A stretch of 64,000 nt of DNA from CAWEPK01 sp963835595 (GTDB taxonomy: Bacteria > Desulfobacterota > Syntrophorhabdia > Syntrophorhabdales > WCHB1-27): the NCBI GenBank assembly GCA_963835595.1, contig CAWIGL010000002.1, positions 496,001 through 560,000 of the forward strand, in the 5' to 3' direction. The notes under the pieces are model-generated. The model did no database searches. It worked only from the letters and a program-made list of their open reading frames with translations, and had not been told where the DNA came from. The translations under genes and the position numbers were made by a program. Shown here piece by piece: positions 51,878 through 61,358 of the stretch. Positions within the stretch are counted from its first letter, which is position 1. Every line of letters begins with the position of its first letter.

Positions 51878-54800
51878 CTACCCATCGAGCACCTTCCTGA
51901 TCGTCTTCGCGATCTCGCTTTTCGTAAGGGGCTTCATGGCAAAAGCTTTGATACCTGCCGCGTTCGCCTTGTCGGCATCGACCACATAGCTGAAGCCTGT
52001 ACACATTATGATGGGCAAGTCAGGCCTGATCGCAAGAAGTTCCTTTGCAAGCTCGACTCCCGTCATTTCCGGCATAGTCTGGTCGGTAATGATAAGATCG
52101 AAGCGGGAGGGGTCCAGCCTGAAGAGCGCAAGCGCCTCCCTGCTGCTCATCCGGGATGTCACGTCGTAGCCCAGCTCCGCGAGGATGTCTTCGCCCATCT
52201 CGACGAGGGCCTCCTCGTCATCGACGAAGAGGACGCGCTCGGTGCCGGTGGGGAGGTCGTCGTCGGTAATCTCATCGGTTTCCATCCCTTCCGAGACTTT
52301 CGGGAAATAGACGGTAAACGTTGCGCCCTGGCCCGGCTCGCTTATCACGGTGATGTAGCCGTCGTGCTGCTTCACGATGCCGTGGACCACGGAGAGACCA
52401 AGGCCCGACCCTTCTCCCAGCTTCTTCGTCGTGAAAAAGGGGTCGAATATCCTCTCCATGATGTTGGGAGACATGCCGACGCCCGTATCCCGGACAGTCA
52501 ATTTCACGTAGTCGCCCGGCTTAATCCCGTGGGGTTCGCCCGTCGGCTGGGAGTTGCTGAAATCGGCCAGGCCGATATCGAGATTCCCTCCCTTCTCCCG
52601 CATCGCGTAGGCTGCATTGGTACAGAGGTTCATCAGCACCTGCTGTATCTGCGTGGGGTCTCCGAGGATCATACTCGACTCGTTCTCGACGTTGACCCTT
52701 ATGGCGATGGTTGTCGGGGTGGCCGCCCGGAGAAGCCTGACCGTCTCTTTCACGATACTGCTCACCCGCAGGGGTTTCTTCTCCTGCTCCGTCTTTCTGC
52801 TGAACGTGAGCATCTGCCGCACCAGCTCGCGGCCCCGCAAGGAAGCCTCCATGACCCTCTCCAGGTGATGTGCCTCCCTGCTCCCCGGAAGGACCTGGTC
52901 CGTCACCAATTCCGTGAACCCGATGATGGCCGCTAGGATGTTGTTGAAGTCGTGGGCCACGCCTCCGGAGAGGGTACCGAGGGCCTCCACCTTCTGGGCC
53001 TGGCGGAGCTGGGATTCGACCTGCCTCAAGTCGGTCATATCACGGGCGGCGGCGAAAACCCCGACCACCCGCCCCGCTTCGTCCCGATATACCGAGGCGT
53101 TGTAAAGGACGGGGGCGGTGTGTCCGTCACTGTGGCGGATTTCCAGCGGGTAGTCGCGGACAAGGCCCTCGTCGAATACCCGGCGGTAGCCGTCTCTAGC
53201 CTTTGCTGGCTCCGTGAAATAGTTACTGAAATCGCTCCCTATCAAGTCCGTCCTCGAATATCCGGTGACCTGTTCCGTGGCCGCGTTAACGTCGCTGATC
53301 CGCCCCTCCGGGTCGATGGTGACGAGGGGATCGATGCTTGCCTCGATGAGCTTCCTGTTGTACGCACTCGCCAGGGTGAGGGCCTCTTCGGCCTTTTTGC
53401 GGTCGGCGATCTCAGCCTCCAGGGCCGTGTTGGTTTCCCGCAGCTCTTCGGTCCGCTCTTCCACCCGCAGCTCCAGCTCGTCACGGGCCTTCCGAAGGGC
53501 CTCCTCGCCGCGCTTGCGGTCGGTGATGTCATGGAAGACGATTGCAACGTGCCGGTCTTCCGGCCTGTCGACGCGATATGCGTAGACATCGTACCAGCGG
53601 TTCAACGCCCTGGCTTCGTTCGTAAAACGGAGGGGCTCACCGGTCAAGGCGATCTTCCCGTAGATCTCGAACCAGTGGGCCTCATGCTCCGGAGCCAGGT
53701 CGCGCATCAATTTACCCTCTGCGTCGTGCAGTCCGGTCTGCTTTTCGAAGGCGGCGTTGACCTTCAGAAAACGGAAGTCGGAAGGCTTGCCGTCCGCGTC
53801 AAAGATCATCTGGACGATGGAGAATCCTTCGTCCATCGTGTTGAACAGGTTCCGGTACCGCTCTTCACTCTCCTTCAGCTCCTCCTCGATCCGCTTGCGC
53901 TCGGTGATGTCCACCAGGGCGGCGACCGTGCCGCGCGGACGCCCCCGGTCGTCGAGAAGCGGCGTGCCGTAGCCCAACACGTGGCGGACCATCCCGTCCT
54001 CGAAGGCCAGGGTGAACTCGAAATCTTCGACGTGTTCGCCCCGGCAGGCCCGCTGGGCGGGCAGCTCGTCAAGGCCCAATTCGCGCCCGTCCTTCATGGC
54101 CCGGAAATGGTGGGGTCTGGCTTCCGCGGGCGCCGACAGGGAAAGCTCTTCGCCGTGGGGGATCCGCAGTATCTCGTCCGCCAGGGTATTGCCCGTGAGG
54201 TGAAGACATTCGGGGTCATGGGCGATGAACACAGGCATGGGCACGGCCTCGAAGAGGGCGGCCAGTTCCTCTGCCCGTTCGCGCTCGCGGCGCTCGCTCT
54301 CCCGCAGCGCCTCCTCGGCGCTCGTGCGCTCCGTGATATCACGGGCATACACGCGCACGGCGCGGGACTGGGGAACGAGTTGAACGATCTCGTCGAGGAC
54401 CCTGTCCCCTATACGCACTTCCCTGTGAAAAGTCGATTCGCTTTCCTTGTCCCACTCCCTCAAAATGGCATCCAGGTCATGGGGCAGCAGGGTTTTGACA
54501 TCCCCTTTGTACAATTCGAGGTTTTCCAGGATAGCCTTGGAGGCCGGGTTAAAGAAGGTGATCTCACCCGACGCATCCACCTCTATTACGGGATGCGGAT
54601 TCAGGTCCGGGAAAGAGGCAAGATGCTCCGTTCTCTCTTCCGCCCGTTTGCGCTCCGTGATGTCCGTATAGGTGATGACCACGCCTTCTATGCGGTTGTC
54701 GGAGGTCCTGTAAGGGAGTATGTTCCGGACATACCAGCCGCCGTTGATCCCTATCTCTTTTTTTGCCGGGGTGAGGTGCTCCAGGACCGATTGGGCATCG

Positions 54801-57127
54801 CTCACGAGCTCGGGTCCGAGGTGCGCTTGGGACATGTCGATGATGGGCCGTCCCACGTCGCCGGGGAGCAGCGTGATGAGCCTCGACATGGCGGGGGTAA
54901 AGCGTTTGACTCTGAGCTGGTGGTCGAGAAAAATGGTGGGTATATTCGTGCTTGCGAGGAAGTTGTTGAGGTCGTTGTTCATCTCTTCCTCGTCCTCGAT
55001 CTTCGTCTGGAGCTGCGCATTGACGGTGATAAGCTCTTCATTCAGGGACTGAAGCTCTTCCCTGGAGGTCTCAAGCTCCTCGTTCGCCGCCTGAAGCTCT
55101 TCATTCGAGGAGTGAAGCTCTTCATTGAGACTTTTCAGTTGCTCGATGTGGCCCTGGAGGTCATCCCGTGTGGTCGAAAGCTCCTGTTCGAGCTGGCGGA
55201 CCGCCGCCTCTTCCATGTCGGCGACATCCGGGGAGATCTCCTCGGGCCCTCTGGACAGGCTGCCCTTCTCCCTGAATATGACGAGATAGAGGCCCTCTCG
55301 CAGGTTTGAGATGCGGATGGTCGCCTGCCTGACCCGTCCGAAGTCGTCGGGGATGTCCGCCCGGACGGAGACGGGCTTCGAATCCTGGCTCGCCCGGTAT
55401 ACGGCGCCCCTGATCCTGTTCCTCACGTTGCCGGGGAGAAGCTCCAGGAGACTCGACGTCAGGGGCCCCCGGGGCTGGCGCAGGTACCTGCTCGTAGGAC
55501 CGTTATTGTAAAGGATTTCGTAGTTCTGATTGATCGTCACCGCAGCCGGGGCGTATTCCTCGAGGAGGATTTCCTGGCTGAGCTCGACGACCGATTGGCG
55601 ATAGCGCGGGCTAGGCACCGGCTTTACCGGAGGCGGGAGATGCTCGGAGGCGAAGGGCACCGCCAGCGGGGTCCTGGCGGATGCCTTTGTCTCGATCTTC
55701 CGGTAGATGCGGCACTTTTTGTGGGCGAGCGCGATAAAAAGGTCGTTGTGCCTGCCGGGAGACTCGGCACCCCCGAGGAAGAGATATCCTCCTTCCTTGA
55801 GGGCATAGTGAAAGAGGGCGATGCATTTCTCCTGGGCGTCGGGCTCCAGGTAGATGAGGAGGTTCCGGCAGATGACGAGGTCGAGACGGGAGAAAGGAGG
55901 GTCGGTAAGGATGTCCTGCTTGGCGAACACGACAAGCTGCCGTGTCTCCTTGTTGATCGTGAGTGAAAGGCCGTCCTCGAAGGACGTGAAAAATGCGGCC
56001 AGGTAATCCGCCGGCACGTCGGCGGCTATGGTCGCCGGGTATGTCCCCTCCCGTGCCCGTTCCAGCGCCTGGTCGTTCACGTCGGTGGCGAAGACCTGGA
56101 TCTCCCTCTTTTTGCCGGCGTGGTCGAGCTCGTGCTGGAGCAGCATCGCGATGGAATAGGCCTCTTCTCCGGTCGCGCAGGCGGGGGTCCAGACCCTTAT
56201 GGGGGAGGATTCGTCCTCGGCGGCGAGGAGCCTTGTCACCTCGATATGCAGGGCCTTCCAGGCGAGGCGGTCCCGAAAAAAGGAGGTCACCCCTATCATG
56301 AGGTCGGCGGCGAGGAGCCGCACTTCCCCATCGTCGGTCGCGATCATCTGCACGTAGGCGCCAAGCGACGACAACCCGTGCAGGTACATGCGCCTCCTGA
56401 TCCTTCGCGATACGACGGTTTTCTTATAATGGTTGAACCGATACCCGGTCTTCTCATGGATGAGGCGGTAAAAAGGTTCGAGCTGCTCCAGGGTGATGAG
56501 GCCGTCGGGAGACGCGGCGACCATGCCCGACGTATGAAATTGCAGGATCTCCCTGGCAATCTCCTCGGGGATGAGGACCCCATCGGCCTGTCCCGTGCTG
56601 AGGGCTGCCAGGGGCATTGCGGAGAATTCGGCCGTCGCCGGGTCCTGGACGAAGACCGTCCCCCCCGCGGCCCTTACCGCGTGCACGCCGCGGGCGCCAT
56701 CTGTCCCGGCGCCGGAAAAGATGACGGCGATGGCCCGTTCGGCGGCATCGTCGGCCAGGGAGATAAAGAATTCATCAATGGGGAGATGCGTATGCTCGCG
56801 AGACCGGGGGACCACGCGTAAGATGCCCTTTTCGAAGCTGACCTCTTGCGCAGGGGGGCAGAGGTAGAGCCTTCCTGGCAGGATTTCGACGCCGTCGGAT
56901 GCTTCCTCGATGGAAAGGGCGGACTTCCGGGAGGCGAGCAGCTCGGGCAGGAGGCTCTTGTGTGTCGGAGAGAGGTGCTGAATGAAGACAAGGGCGAAGC
57001 CGAATTCATCGGGCAGCGCGGACAGGAAGCGCACCAGGGGGTCGAGGCCCCCTGCCGAGGCGCCTATCCCGACGATGGGGAAAGGTCTCTCGGTTCCGTC
57101 CGGTCCGGGTTTAGGCGTCGATTCCAT
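51878..57127 (-). CDS. Giant CheB-CheR-PAS hybrid histidine kinase
   Basis: 1749 residues, no membrane segments. Order: CheB methylesterase (GIGASAGGLDPL, FIQHLSPTHKS, FSGAGTDGARG: Ser-His-Asp triad, about 15-195), CheR methyltransferase (CATGEEAYSIAM, VICRNLLIYL, about 210-475), long coiled coil (SLNEELHSSNEELQAANEEL, about 665-735), four or five PAS domains, HisKA (GGVAHDFNNILAAIIG, about 1390), HATPase (LCTNAAYAMREKGG, DTGVGMSPNIMERIF, GSGLGLSVVHGI) and a receiver (LFVDDEEALVEM, DLIITDQTMPEMTG) at about 1630-1749. CheB/CheR fused to kinases probably sense or modify chemoreceptor-like signals. There are no chemotaxis genes nearby. A truncated paralogue lies just upstream at 57497. Confidence 0.92.
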   Translation of the reverse strand: MESTPKPGPDGTERPFPIVGIGASAGGLDPLVRFLSALPDEFGFALVFIQHLSPTHKSLLPELLASRKSALSIEEASDGVEILPGRLYLCPPAQEVSFEKGILRVVPRSREHTHLPIDEFFISLADDAAERAIAVIFSGAGTDGARGVHAVRAAGGTVFVQDPATAEFSAMPLAALSTGQADGVLIPEEIAREILQFHTSGMVAASPDGLITLEQLEPFYRLIHEKTGYRFNHYKKTVVSRRIRRRMYLHGLSSLGAYVQMIATDDGEVRLLAADLMIGVTSFFRDRLAWKALHIEVTRLLAAEDESSPIRVWTPACATGEEAYSIAMLLQHELDHAGKKREIQVFATDVNDQALERAREGTYPATIAADVPADYLAAFFTSFEDGLSLTINKETRQLVVFAKQDILTDPPFSRLDLVICRNLLIYLEPDAQEKCIALFHYALKEGGYLFLGGAESPGRHNDLFIALAHKKCRIYRKIETKASARTPLAVPFASEHLPPPVKPVPSPRYRQSVVELSQEILLEEYAPAAVTINQNYEILYNNGPTSRYLRQPRGPLTSSLLELLPGNVRNRIRGAVYRASQDSKPVSVRADIPDDFGRVRQATIRISNLREGLYLVIFREKGSLSRGPEEISPDVADMEEAAVRQLEQELSTTRDDLQGHIEQLKSLNEELHSSNEELQAANEELETSREELQSLNEELITVNAQLQTKIEDEEEMNNDLNNFLASTNIPTIFLDHQLRVKRFTPAMSRLITLLPGDVGRPIIDMSQAHLGPELVSDAQSVLEHLTPAKKEIGINGGWYVRNILPYRTSDNRIEGVVITYTDITERKRAEERTEHLASFPDLNPHPVIEVDASGEITFFNPASKAILENLELYKGDVKTLLPHDLDAILREWDKESESTFHREVRIGDRVLDEIVQLVPQSRAVRVYARDITERTSAEEALRESERRERERAEELAALFEAVPMPVFIAHDPECLHLTGNTLADEILRIPHGEELSLSAPAEARPHHFRAMKDGRELGLDELPAQRACRGEHVEDFEFTLAFEDGMVRHVLGYGTPLLDDRGRPRGTVAALVDITERKRIEEELKESEERYRNLFNTMDEGFSIVQMIFDADGKPSDFRFLKVNAAFEKQTGLHDAEGKLMRDLAPEHEAHWFEIYGKIALTGEPLRFTNEARALNRWYDVYAYRVDRPEDRHVAIVFHDITDRKRGEEALRKARDELELRVEERTEELRETNTALEAEIADRKKAEEALTLASAYNRKLIEASIDPLVTIDPEGRISDVNAATEQVTGYSRTDLIGSDFSNYFTEPAKARDGYRRVFDEGLVRDYPLEIRHSDGHTAPVLYNASVYRDEAGRVVGVFAAARDMTDLRQVESQLRQAQKVEALGTLSGGVAHDFNNILAAIIGFTELVTDQVLPGSREAHHLERVMEASLRGRELVRQMLTFSRKTEQEKKPLRVSSIVKETVRLLRAATPTTIAIRVNVENESSMILGDPTQIQQVLMNLCTNAAYAMREKGGNLDIGLADFSNSQPTGEPHGIKPGDYVKLTVRDTGVGMSPNIMERIFDPFFTTKKLGEGSGLGLSVVHGIVKQHDGYITVISEPGQGATFTVYFPKVSEGMETDEITDDDLPTGTERVLFVDDEEALVEMGEDILAELGYDVTSRMSSREALALFRLDPSRFDLIITDQTMPEMTGVELAKELLAIRPDLPIIMCTGFSYVVDADKANAAGIKAFAMKPLTKSEIAKTIRKVLDG

Positions 57128-57496
57128 AGGACCTCCGTCAACGATTTATGCGCACGGGTGCTACCGGCGATGGGTCGGCAGACACTGTCTGTAGCATTAT
57201 AGTTTGTTTGAGGATAGTAATCCAGAATTCTTATACCAGGCGGGTTGAGACTTCCAGGAAGCAAACCTCGGCCAGGTTGAGACGCCTGGTAGTGAAGATG
57301 TCATCCGCTGGAAAAATTGCGGCCTGCTCCTACTAATGTTTCGTCCGCTGGTGATGTCAAAGTCTCTTTCAGCGTCGAGCGCCAGTCACCAGGTGAGTAT
57401 GAGAAGTAACGCTGAAGAGTTATTGTATGCGTTTGTGTATAGTGTGTCTGTGTAACTCCTGTGTAATAGTGCCTGGAGAATTGCCCAAAACGGAAC
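57128..57496. other. Non-coding gap between the giant kinase and its truncated copy
   Basis: About 370 bases. I see no gene, clear promoter or terminator. It contains some degenerate repeats of TCCGCTGG at about 57303 and 57348. Confidence 0.4.
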
Positions 57497-58006
57497 CTAA
57501 TCGTCCAACACTTTCCTGATGGTCTTTGCGATCTCCCTCTTAGTCAAGGGCTTCATGGCAAAGGCGCGGATGCCTACGGCGTTAGCCTTGTCGGCATCGA
57601 CCAGATGGCTGAATCCGGTGCATAGGATGACGGGAAAGCCGGGCTTGAGAGCGAGGAGTTCTTTCGCAAGCTCGACGCCCGTCATCTGGGGCATGGTCTG
57701 GTCGGTAATGACGAGATCGAACCGGGATGGGTCCGCCCTGAAGAGGCTAAGGGCCTCCGTGCTGCTCATTTGGGTTGTCACCTTGTAGCCGAGTTCTGCG
57801 AGGATGTCTTCGCCCATCTCCACGAGGGCTTCTTCGTCATCGACGAAGAGTATTCGCTCGGAGCCGGTGGGAAGCCAGTCGTCGCCGGCGGAAGCGGTTT
57901 CGGGTCTTCCTGTAATTTGAGGGAAATAGACGGTGAAGGTGGACCCTCTGTCGGGTTCACTGTCGACGGTAATACTGCCGTCGTGCTGTTTCACGATGCC
58001 GTGGAC
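57497..58006 (-). pseudogene. 3' remnant of a second hybrid kinase (HATPase end and receiver)
   Basis: About 170 codons survive: VHGIVKQHDGSITVDSEPD (end of the HATPase), then a complete receiver (LFVDDEEALVEMGEDILAEL, DLVITDQTMPQMTGVE, MKPLTKREIAKTI). It is very similar to the 3' end of the giant kinase gene (51878), at both DNA and protein level, so it is a duplicate. Homology stops abruptly at 58006/58007 in the codons before VHG and the sequence switches to transposase. The open frame continuing to 58318 across the junction is not meaningful. The receiver could still be made if a start inside it is used. Confidence 0.82.
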
Positions 58007-58785
58007 GCCGGTAGTACCTTTCATCCCCAGGCGCGAGCGAGAGCCAGACAAGGCATTCCGGAGGAAGCCCGGCGGCGGCCGAAAGCCTATGGCCGAACGA
58101 CGCGTATTCGAGGGGATCGTTTTCGTGCTGAGAACAGGATGCCAGTGGAAGTCACTGCCGAGAGAACGGTTCGGGAGCGCAAGCTCCGTGCACAAGTATT
58201 TCCGGCAATGGCTGAAGACCGGGGTTTTCCTGTCTCTCTGGCGCGCGGGTCTTGCTGAGTACGATGAGATGGAAGGCATCGCCTGGAAGTGGCAAAGCGT
58301 GGACGGGGCCATGATCAAAGCCCCCCTTGCCCGGGAAGCAGCCGGGCCGAACCCGACGGACCGGGGGAAAAAAAGGAACGAAGCGGCACATCCTGGTGGA
58401 CGGGCGTGGCGTCCCGCTGTCGCTGACCGTAACAGGGGCCAACCGGCATGACGTCACTCAGCTTACCCCGCTGCTTGCCGGAATTGTCGTTGCCCTTCCC
58501 GGAGGAAAGCAAATGTTCTTGTATGCGGATAAGGGATATGATGGTGAACCTGCCCGGAACCAAATCCGCCGGCACGGCTATACTCCGAGGGTTACGCGAA
58601 AGAAGCGCAAGCCAGGCCGTCCTGCAAGGAACAGACGCCGGGTCGTGGAAGCCGCCCATTCCTGGTTTAACCGATTCCGGAAGCTCTTGGTGAGATACGA
58701 GAAGCTGTCTGAAAACTACGAAGCCCTTGTTCATCTCGCTGCTGCGATCATTTGCTGGAGGAAGGTTGTTGCTATTTACGGATAA
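58007..58785 (+). pseudogene. IS5-family transposase, 5'-truncated and frameshifted
   Basis: The frame enters at VPFIPRREREPDKAFRRKPG (family proteins have about 20 residues before this), then GGRKPMAERRVFEGIVFVLR, DGAMIKAPLAREAAGPNPTD. It then shifts by one base in the A7 run near 58371-58377 and continues as GTKRHILVDGRGVPLSLTVT, GANRHDVTQL, YADKGYDG and VVEAAHSWFNRFRKLLVRYE. DDE residues appear (VDGAMIK, YADKGYD, HSWFNRFRKL). The A7 run could allow slippage, but the missing start argues that it is dead. Confidence 0.82.
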
Positions 58786-58795
58786 TCTCTAAGAA
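58007..58795 (+). mobile_element. IS5-family insertion sequence remnant
   Basis: The left side is cut within the transposase coding region (joined to the kinase fragment), and no inverted repeats could be matched between the two ends. The right end runs into the 3' end of a tRNA-Leu gene at 58796. Confidence 0.7.
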
Positions 58796-58877
58796 TGCGA
58801 GAGAGGGGATTTGAACCCCTACGGTGTAACCCGCTGGATCCTAAGTCCAGTGCGTCTGCCAGTTCCGCCACTCTCGC
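58796..58877 (-). tRNA. tRNA-Leu (anticodon TAG)
   Basis: 82 bases. Acceptor GCGAGAG/CTCTCGC, D-arm with GGCAGACGC, anticodon stem CTGGA/TCCAG with loop CTTAGGA (anticodon TAG, reads CUN), a short variable arm of class II type and T-arm GGGGTTCAAATCCCC. Discriminator A. The CCA end is not encoded. The transposase remnant ends ten bases from its 3' end. Confidence 0.95.
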
Positions 58878-59071
58878 ATGGCTTATTTTACAAGGGTTTC
58901 CGGCCAGGTGTCAATGTTAGAGAAGGGTTTGAACCCTAGGGCTTAATTTCCTCTATACCGTCCCGAATGTCTCGAATGGGCATATCTGGGCATAAATGGC
59001 AGCCTTTCGCACTCAGAATGCGTACAAATCCTTGCAAGAGTAACCAATAAGAGTTTAAATTGTAATTGCTT

Positions 59072-59347
59072 ATGGCCCCTTTCATATGCCCGAAATGCCA
59101 GTCCGACCACATGCGGCGAAGCCGTACGAGGGATTATGCCGAGCGCGTCCTTAAGACTACCGGCAGAAAGGCATACAGGTGCCAGGAATGCGACTGGCGG
59201 GGGTTTGTCAGGAGAAGAGGCGATACGATCAGCTATTATGAGCAGAATTACCGCGCGCACCAATGGGTCAGAAATATTTCCACCGGATTTCTTGTATTGA
59301 TCGTAACCCTTGTCTGCTATTATCTGATGCTTTCTTTGTTGCGATAG
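59072..59347 (+). CDS. Zinc-ribbon protein with a C-terminal membrane helix
   Basis: 91 residues from ATG 59072. ICPKCQSDHMRRSRTRDYAE, then AYRCQECDWRGFV form a CxxC...CxxC zinc ribbon, followed by a C-terminal transmembrane helix (GFLVLIVTLVCYYLMLSLL). Function unknown. A paralogue, with the same order of parts, lies at 61359-61750. Preceded by no strong ribosome site. Confidence 0.65.
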   Translation: MAPFICPKCQSDHMRRSRTRDYAERVLKTTGRKAYRCQECDWRGFVRRRGDTISYYEQNYRAHQWVRNISTGFLVLIVTLVCYYLMLSLLR

Positions 59348-59463
59348 CGTTTGCTCCCCACAACAGTGCAGCGGTTATACCGGACCGGCCTCTAAAGCCG
59401 CCACGCGGCTGCGCCGGAAGCAGCGCCGGCTCTCCCTTTCCATCTTCACAGGGTGCGGCGGCG

Positions 59464-59778
59464 TCACCTTTGGCCGCCCGGCGGCTGGACCGCGCTGCCG
59501 TCTCCATCGGGAGGGAAATCCCCTACCCGGCCTCCGAATGGGGTGTACTGGCTGCTGCTCTCCAGCCCCCTTCTCGTGTTCATGGCAGCGCCCGGCATCT
59601 CGGGCGAGCCGAAACGCACGGGACCCCCAGTTCCGCTCAGGATGGGGCCGCGCACGGCGGAATTGGCCTCGTCCGTCGTCGTGGGGTAAGCCGCCGGCCC
59701 AGCCTGCCGCTCGTGCGCGCATGCCCAGGCGAGGAAACCGAGAGCCGCAATCGCGCAGGCGAAGAAAAAACCTCTCAT
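59464..59778 (-). CDS. Small exported protein, possible lipoprotein
   Basis: 104 residues from ATG 59778, behind AAGGAG. MRGFFFACAIAALGFLAWAC is a signal sequence ending at a Cys, close to a lipobox (LAWAC rather than the standard L-A-G/A-C). The mature part is Pro/Gly-rich, and near the end has GLESSSQYTPFGGRVGDFPP. The same motif is found in inverted orientation at 59945-60010. No family recognised. Confidence 0.55.
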   Translation of the reverse strand: MRGFFFACAIAALGFLAWACAHERQAGPAAYPTTTDEANSAVRGPILSGTGGPVRFGSPEMPGAAMNTRRGLESSSQYTPFGGRVGDFPPDGDGSAVQPPGGQR

Positions 59779-59887
59779 CAACTCGATCTCCTTACTACCC
59801 TTGTCTGCTTGACTATATCGCGCCGGTCTCCCTTTGTCAATTTCGCAAAACACGGGCGAATTGCCTCACAAATAAACGGAACAGATG

Positions 59888-60092
59888 TAAAGGCCGGGCC
59901 GCCTCTTCATCCGGGGGCCGGCCGGATGTGACCGACCGGTCTGTCGAGACGGGCCTGGAGAGCAGTACTTCATATACGCCCTTCGGAGGCCGCGTGGGCG
60001 GGTTCCCTACCGTCGGGGACATGGCGGCGGCAGGCCAACAGCCGAGCGCGCCTGCTCAACCGGCACAACCGACAGGCAGCCAAAAGTGCTAG
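59888..60092 (+). pseudogene. Inverted partial copy of the lipoprotein C-terminus
   Basis: In the plus strand GLESSTSYTPFGGRVGGFPT, then a Gln/Pro/Ala tail (SAPAQPAQPTGSQKC) and TAG at 60090-60092. It resembles the end of the leftward protein at 59464-59778. No start codon with a signal sequence precedes it; GTG 59928 is the only in-frame candidate. It seems to be a fragment of a duplicated gene, though a very short gene is possible. Confidence 0.4.
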
Positions 60093-60255
60093 ACAAGGAT
60101 GCGATTTACAAACTGTTGGAGGGGATTTGACGTGCTTTCGGGGGGACTAAAACCGGGGGGAAATGCTGCAGAAGTGATGCCGTCTCAAGAACCGGGCGAC
60201 GACAAGACGGAAGAAAAAGGGGCGTGGGCGGTAAGAACAGTTGAGACCAGGCCTT

Positions 60256-61239
60256 TTATATCTTTCCCAGTCCGATCTCTCTCCTTATAAATTCTATAGA
60301 CTTGCCGAGCCCGGTGGCCAGATCGGTCTTTGGCTCCCATCCGAGCTTTCTCGCTTCCGTGATATCTGCCAGATTGGCGAAGGCCTCACCGGGCAAGTCC
60401 GGTTTGTGCACAGGCTTGATGTCTGATTTGAGAAGGCTCGCGATCACACTATATATCTCGTTAACCGAATAGTTCGTCCCGTATCCCAGATTGAAGACCT
60501 TTCCTGTAGTCCTCTCGTCCGTCATGCACTGTATATGGAAATTATTGATGTCATCGACGTAGACGAAGTCCCTTCGCTTTTCTCCGGTCCCGTAAATGAT
60601 CGGCTGCTCTCCCTTGAGGAGCTTGATGATAAATGCCGAGAAGACGGGAGGGATCGTGCGCCGGTAGTCTTGCCTCGGCCCGTAAACGCAAAAGTATCGC
60701 AGGGCGGAGAACCGCAAGCCGTAAAAGCGGGCATACGCCCCGGCGAAGTGCATCGTCGATAGCTTGCTGACGGCATAGAAGCTCTGAGGATCGACCCTGT
60801 CTTCGGCCGAGGGAAGCGCGTCGCACCCTTCGTAAAGCGCTGAAGATTCAGCGTAAATCACTTTTTTGACCCCTGCGCGCCGCGCCGCTTCAAAGACGTT
60901 GACCGTCCCCGTAACGTTTATGTCTGCCGTCTCGACCGGGTCTGCCTGGCAGTCTGCTATGCAATTCTTCGCCACGAAGTGGAATACGTAGTCGACGCCG
61001 CGAAACAGCGCATGAATCGCTTTGCTGCGCACGTCCTCGTCATGGAACTCAACGCCCTCCGGTATCTGGTCCCGGACGCCATAGGAGAGATTATCAATTC
61101 CGATGATCCGTATGCCTGCGCCCAAATGCGGGATTCCGTTCCCGTTCGCGGCCTCGGCGAGCAATCGCTCGGCAAGGTTCGAGCCGATGAACCCCGCAAC
61201 GCCTGTAATCAGCACGGTCGCTTCTTTTTTATGAAACAT
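60256..61239 (-). CDS. NAD-dependent sugar-nucleotide epimerase/dehydratase
   Basis: 327 residues of the extended short-chain dehydrogenase type (GalE/WcaG). Rossmann glycine motif GVAGFIGSNLAERLL at the N-terminus, HFVAKNCIADCQADP (NAD contact), Ser in YAESSALYEG, and the catalytic YxxxK in SFYAVSKLSTMHFAG. The C-terminal part FVYVDDINNFHI and GKVFNLGYG binds sugar. It probably makes a UDP-hexose or heptose for surface polysaccharide. Neighbour genes encode sugar-phosphate enzymes, which supports this. Confidence 0.88.
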   Translation of the reverse strand: MFHKKEATVLITGVAGFIGSNLAERLLAEAANGNGIPHLGAGIRIIGIDNLSYGVRDQIPEGVEFHDEDVRSKAIHALFRGVDYVFHFVAKNCIADCQADPVETADINVTGTVNVFEAARRAGVKKVIYAESSALYEGCDALPSAEDRVDPQSFYAVSKLSTMHFAGAYARFYGLRFSALRYFCVYGPRQDYRRTIPPVFSAFIIKLLKGEQPIIYGTGEKRRDFVYVDDINNFHIQCMTDERTTGKVFNLGYGTNYSVNEIYSVIASLLKSDIKPVHKPDLPGEAFANLADITEARKLGWEPKTDLATGLGKSIEFIRREIGLGKI

Positions 61240-61358
61240 GGGTAATGGGTAAGGATAGCTCGACGGGTCCGGCTCACCCCAACGCTGTCTTCGTTGTCAG
61301 GAACGGCATCGTGGGGCCGCATCGGCGTCTCAGTTGTTTGTATTCGGCCATCACTCGA

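Noticed and set aside
52952..55309. 785-residue open frame antisense to the giant kinase
   Set aside because: It is a shadow of a GC-rich gene: no ribosome site, no family motifs and the sense strand has clear kinase domains.
58007..58785. Programmed -1 frameshift transposase
   Set aside because: The shift needed is +1 (or -2), and the N-terminus is missing.
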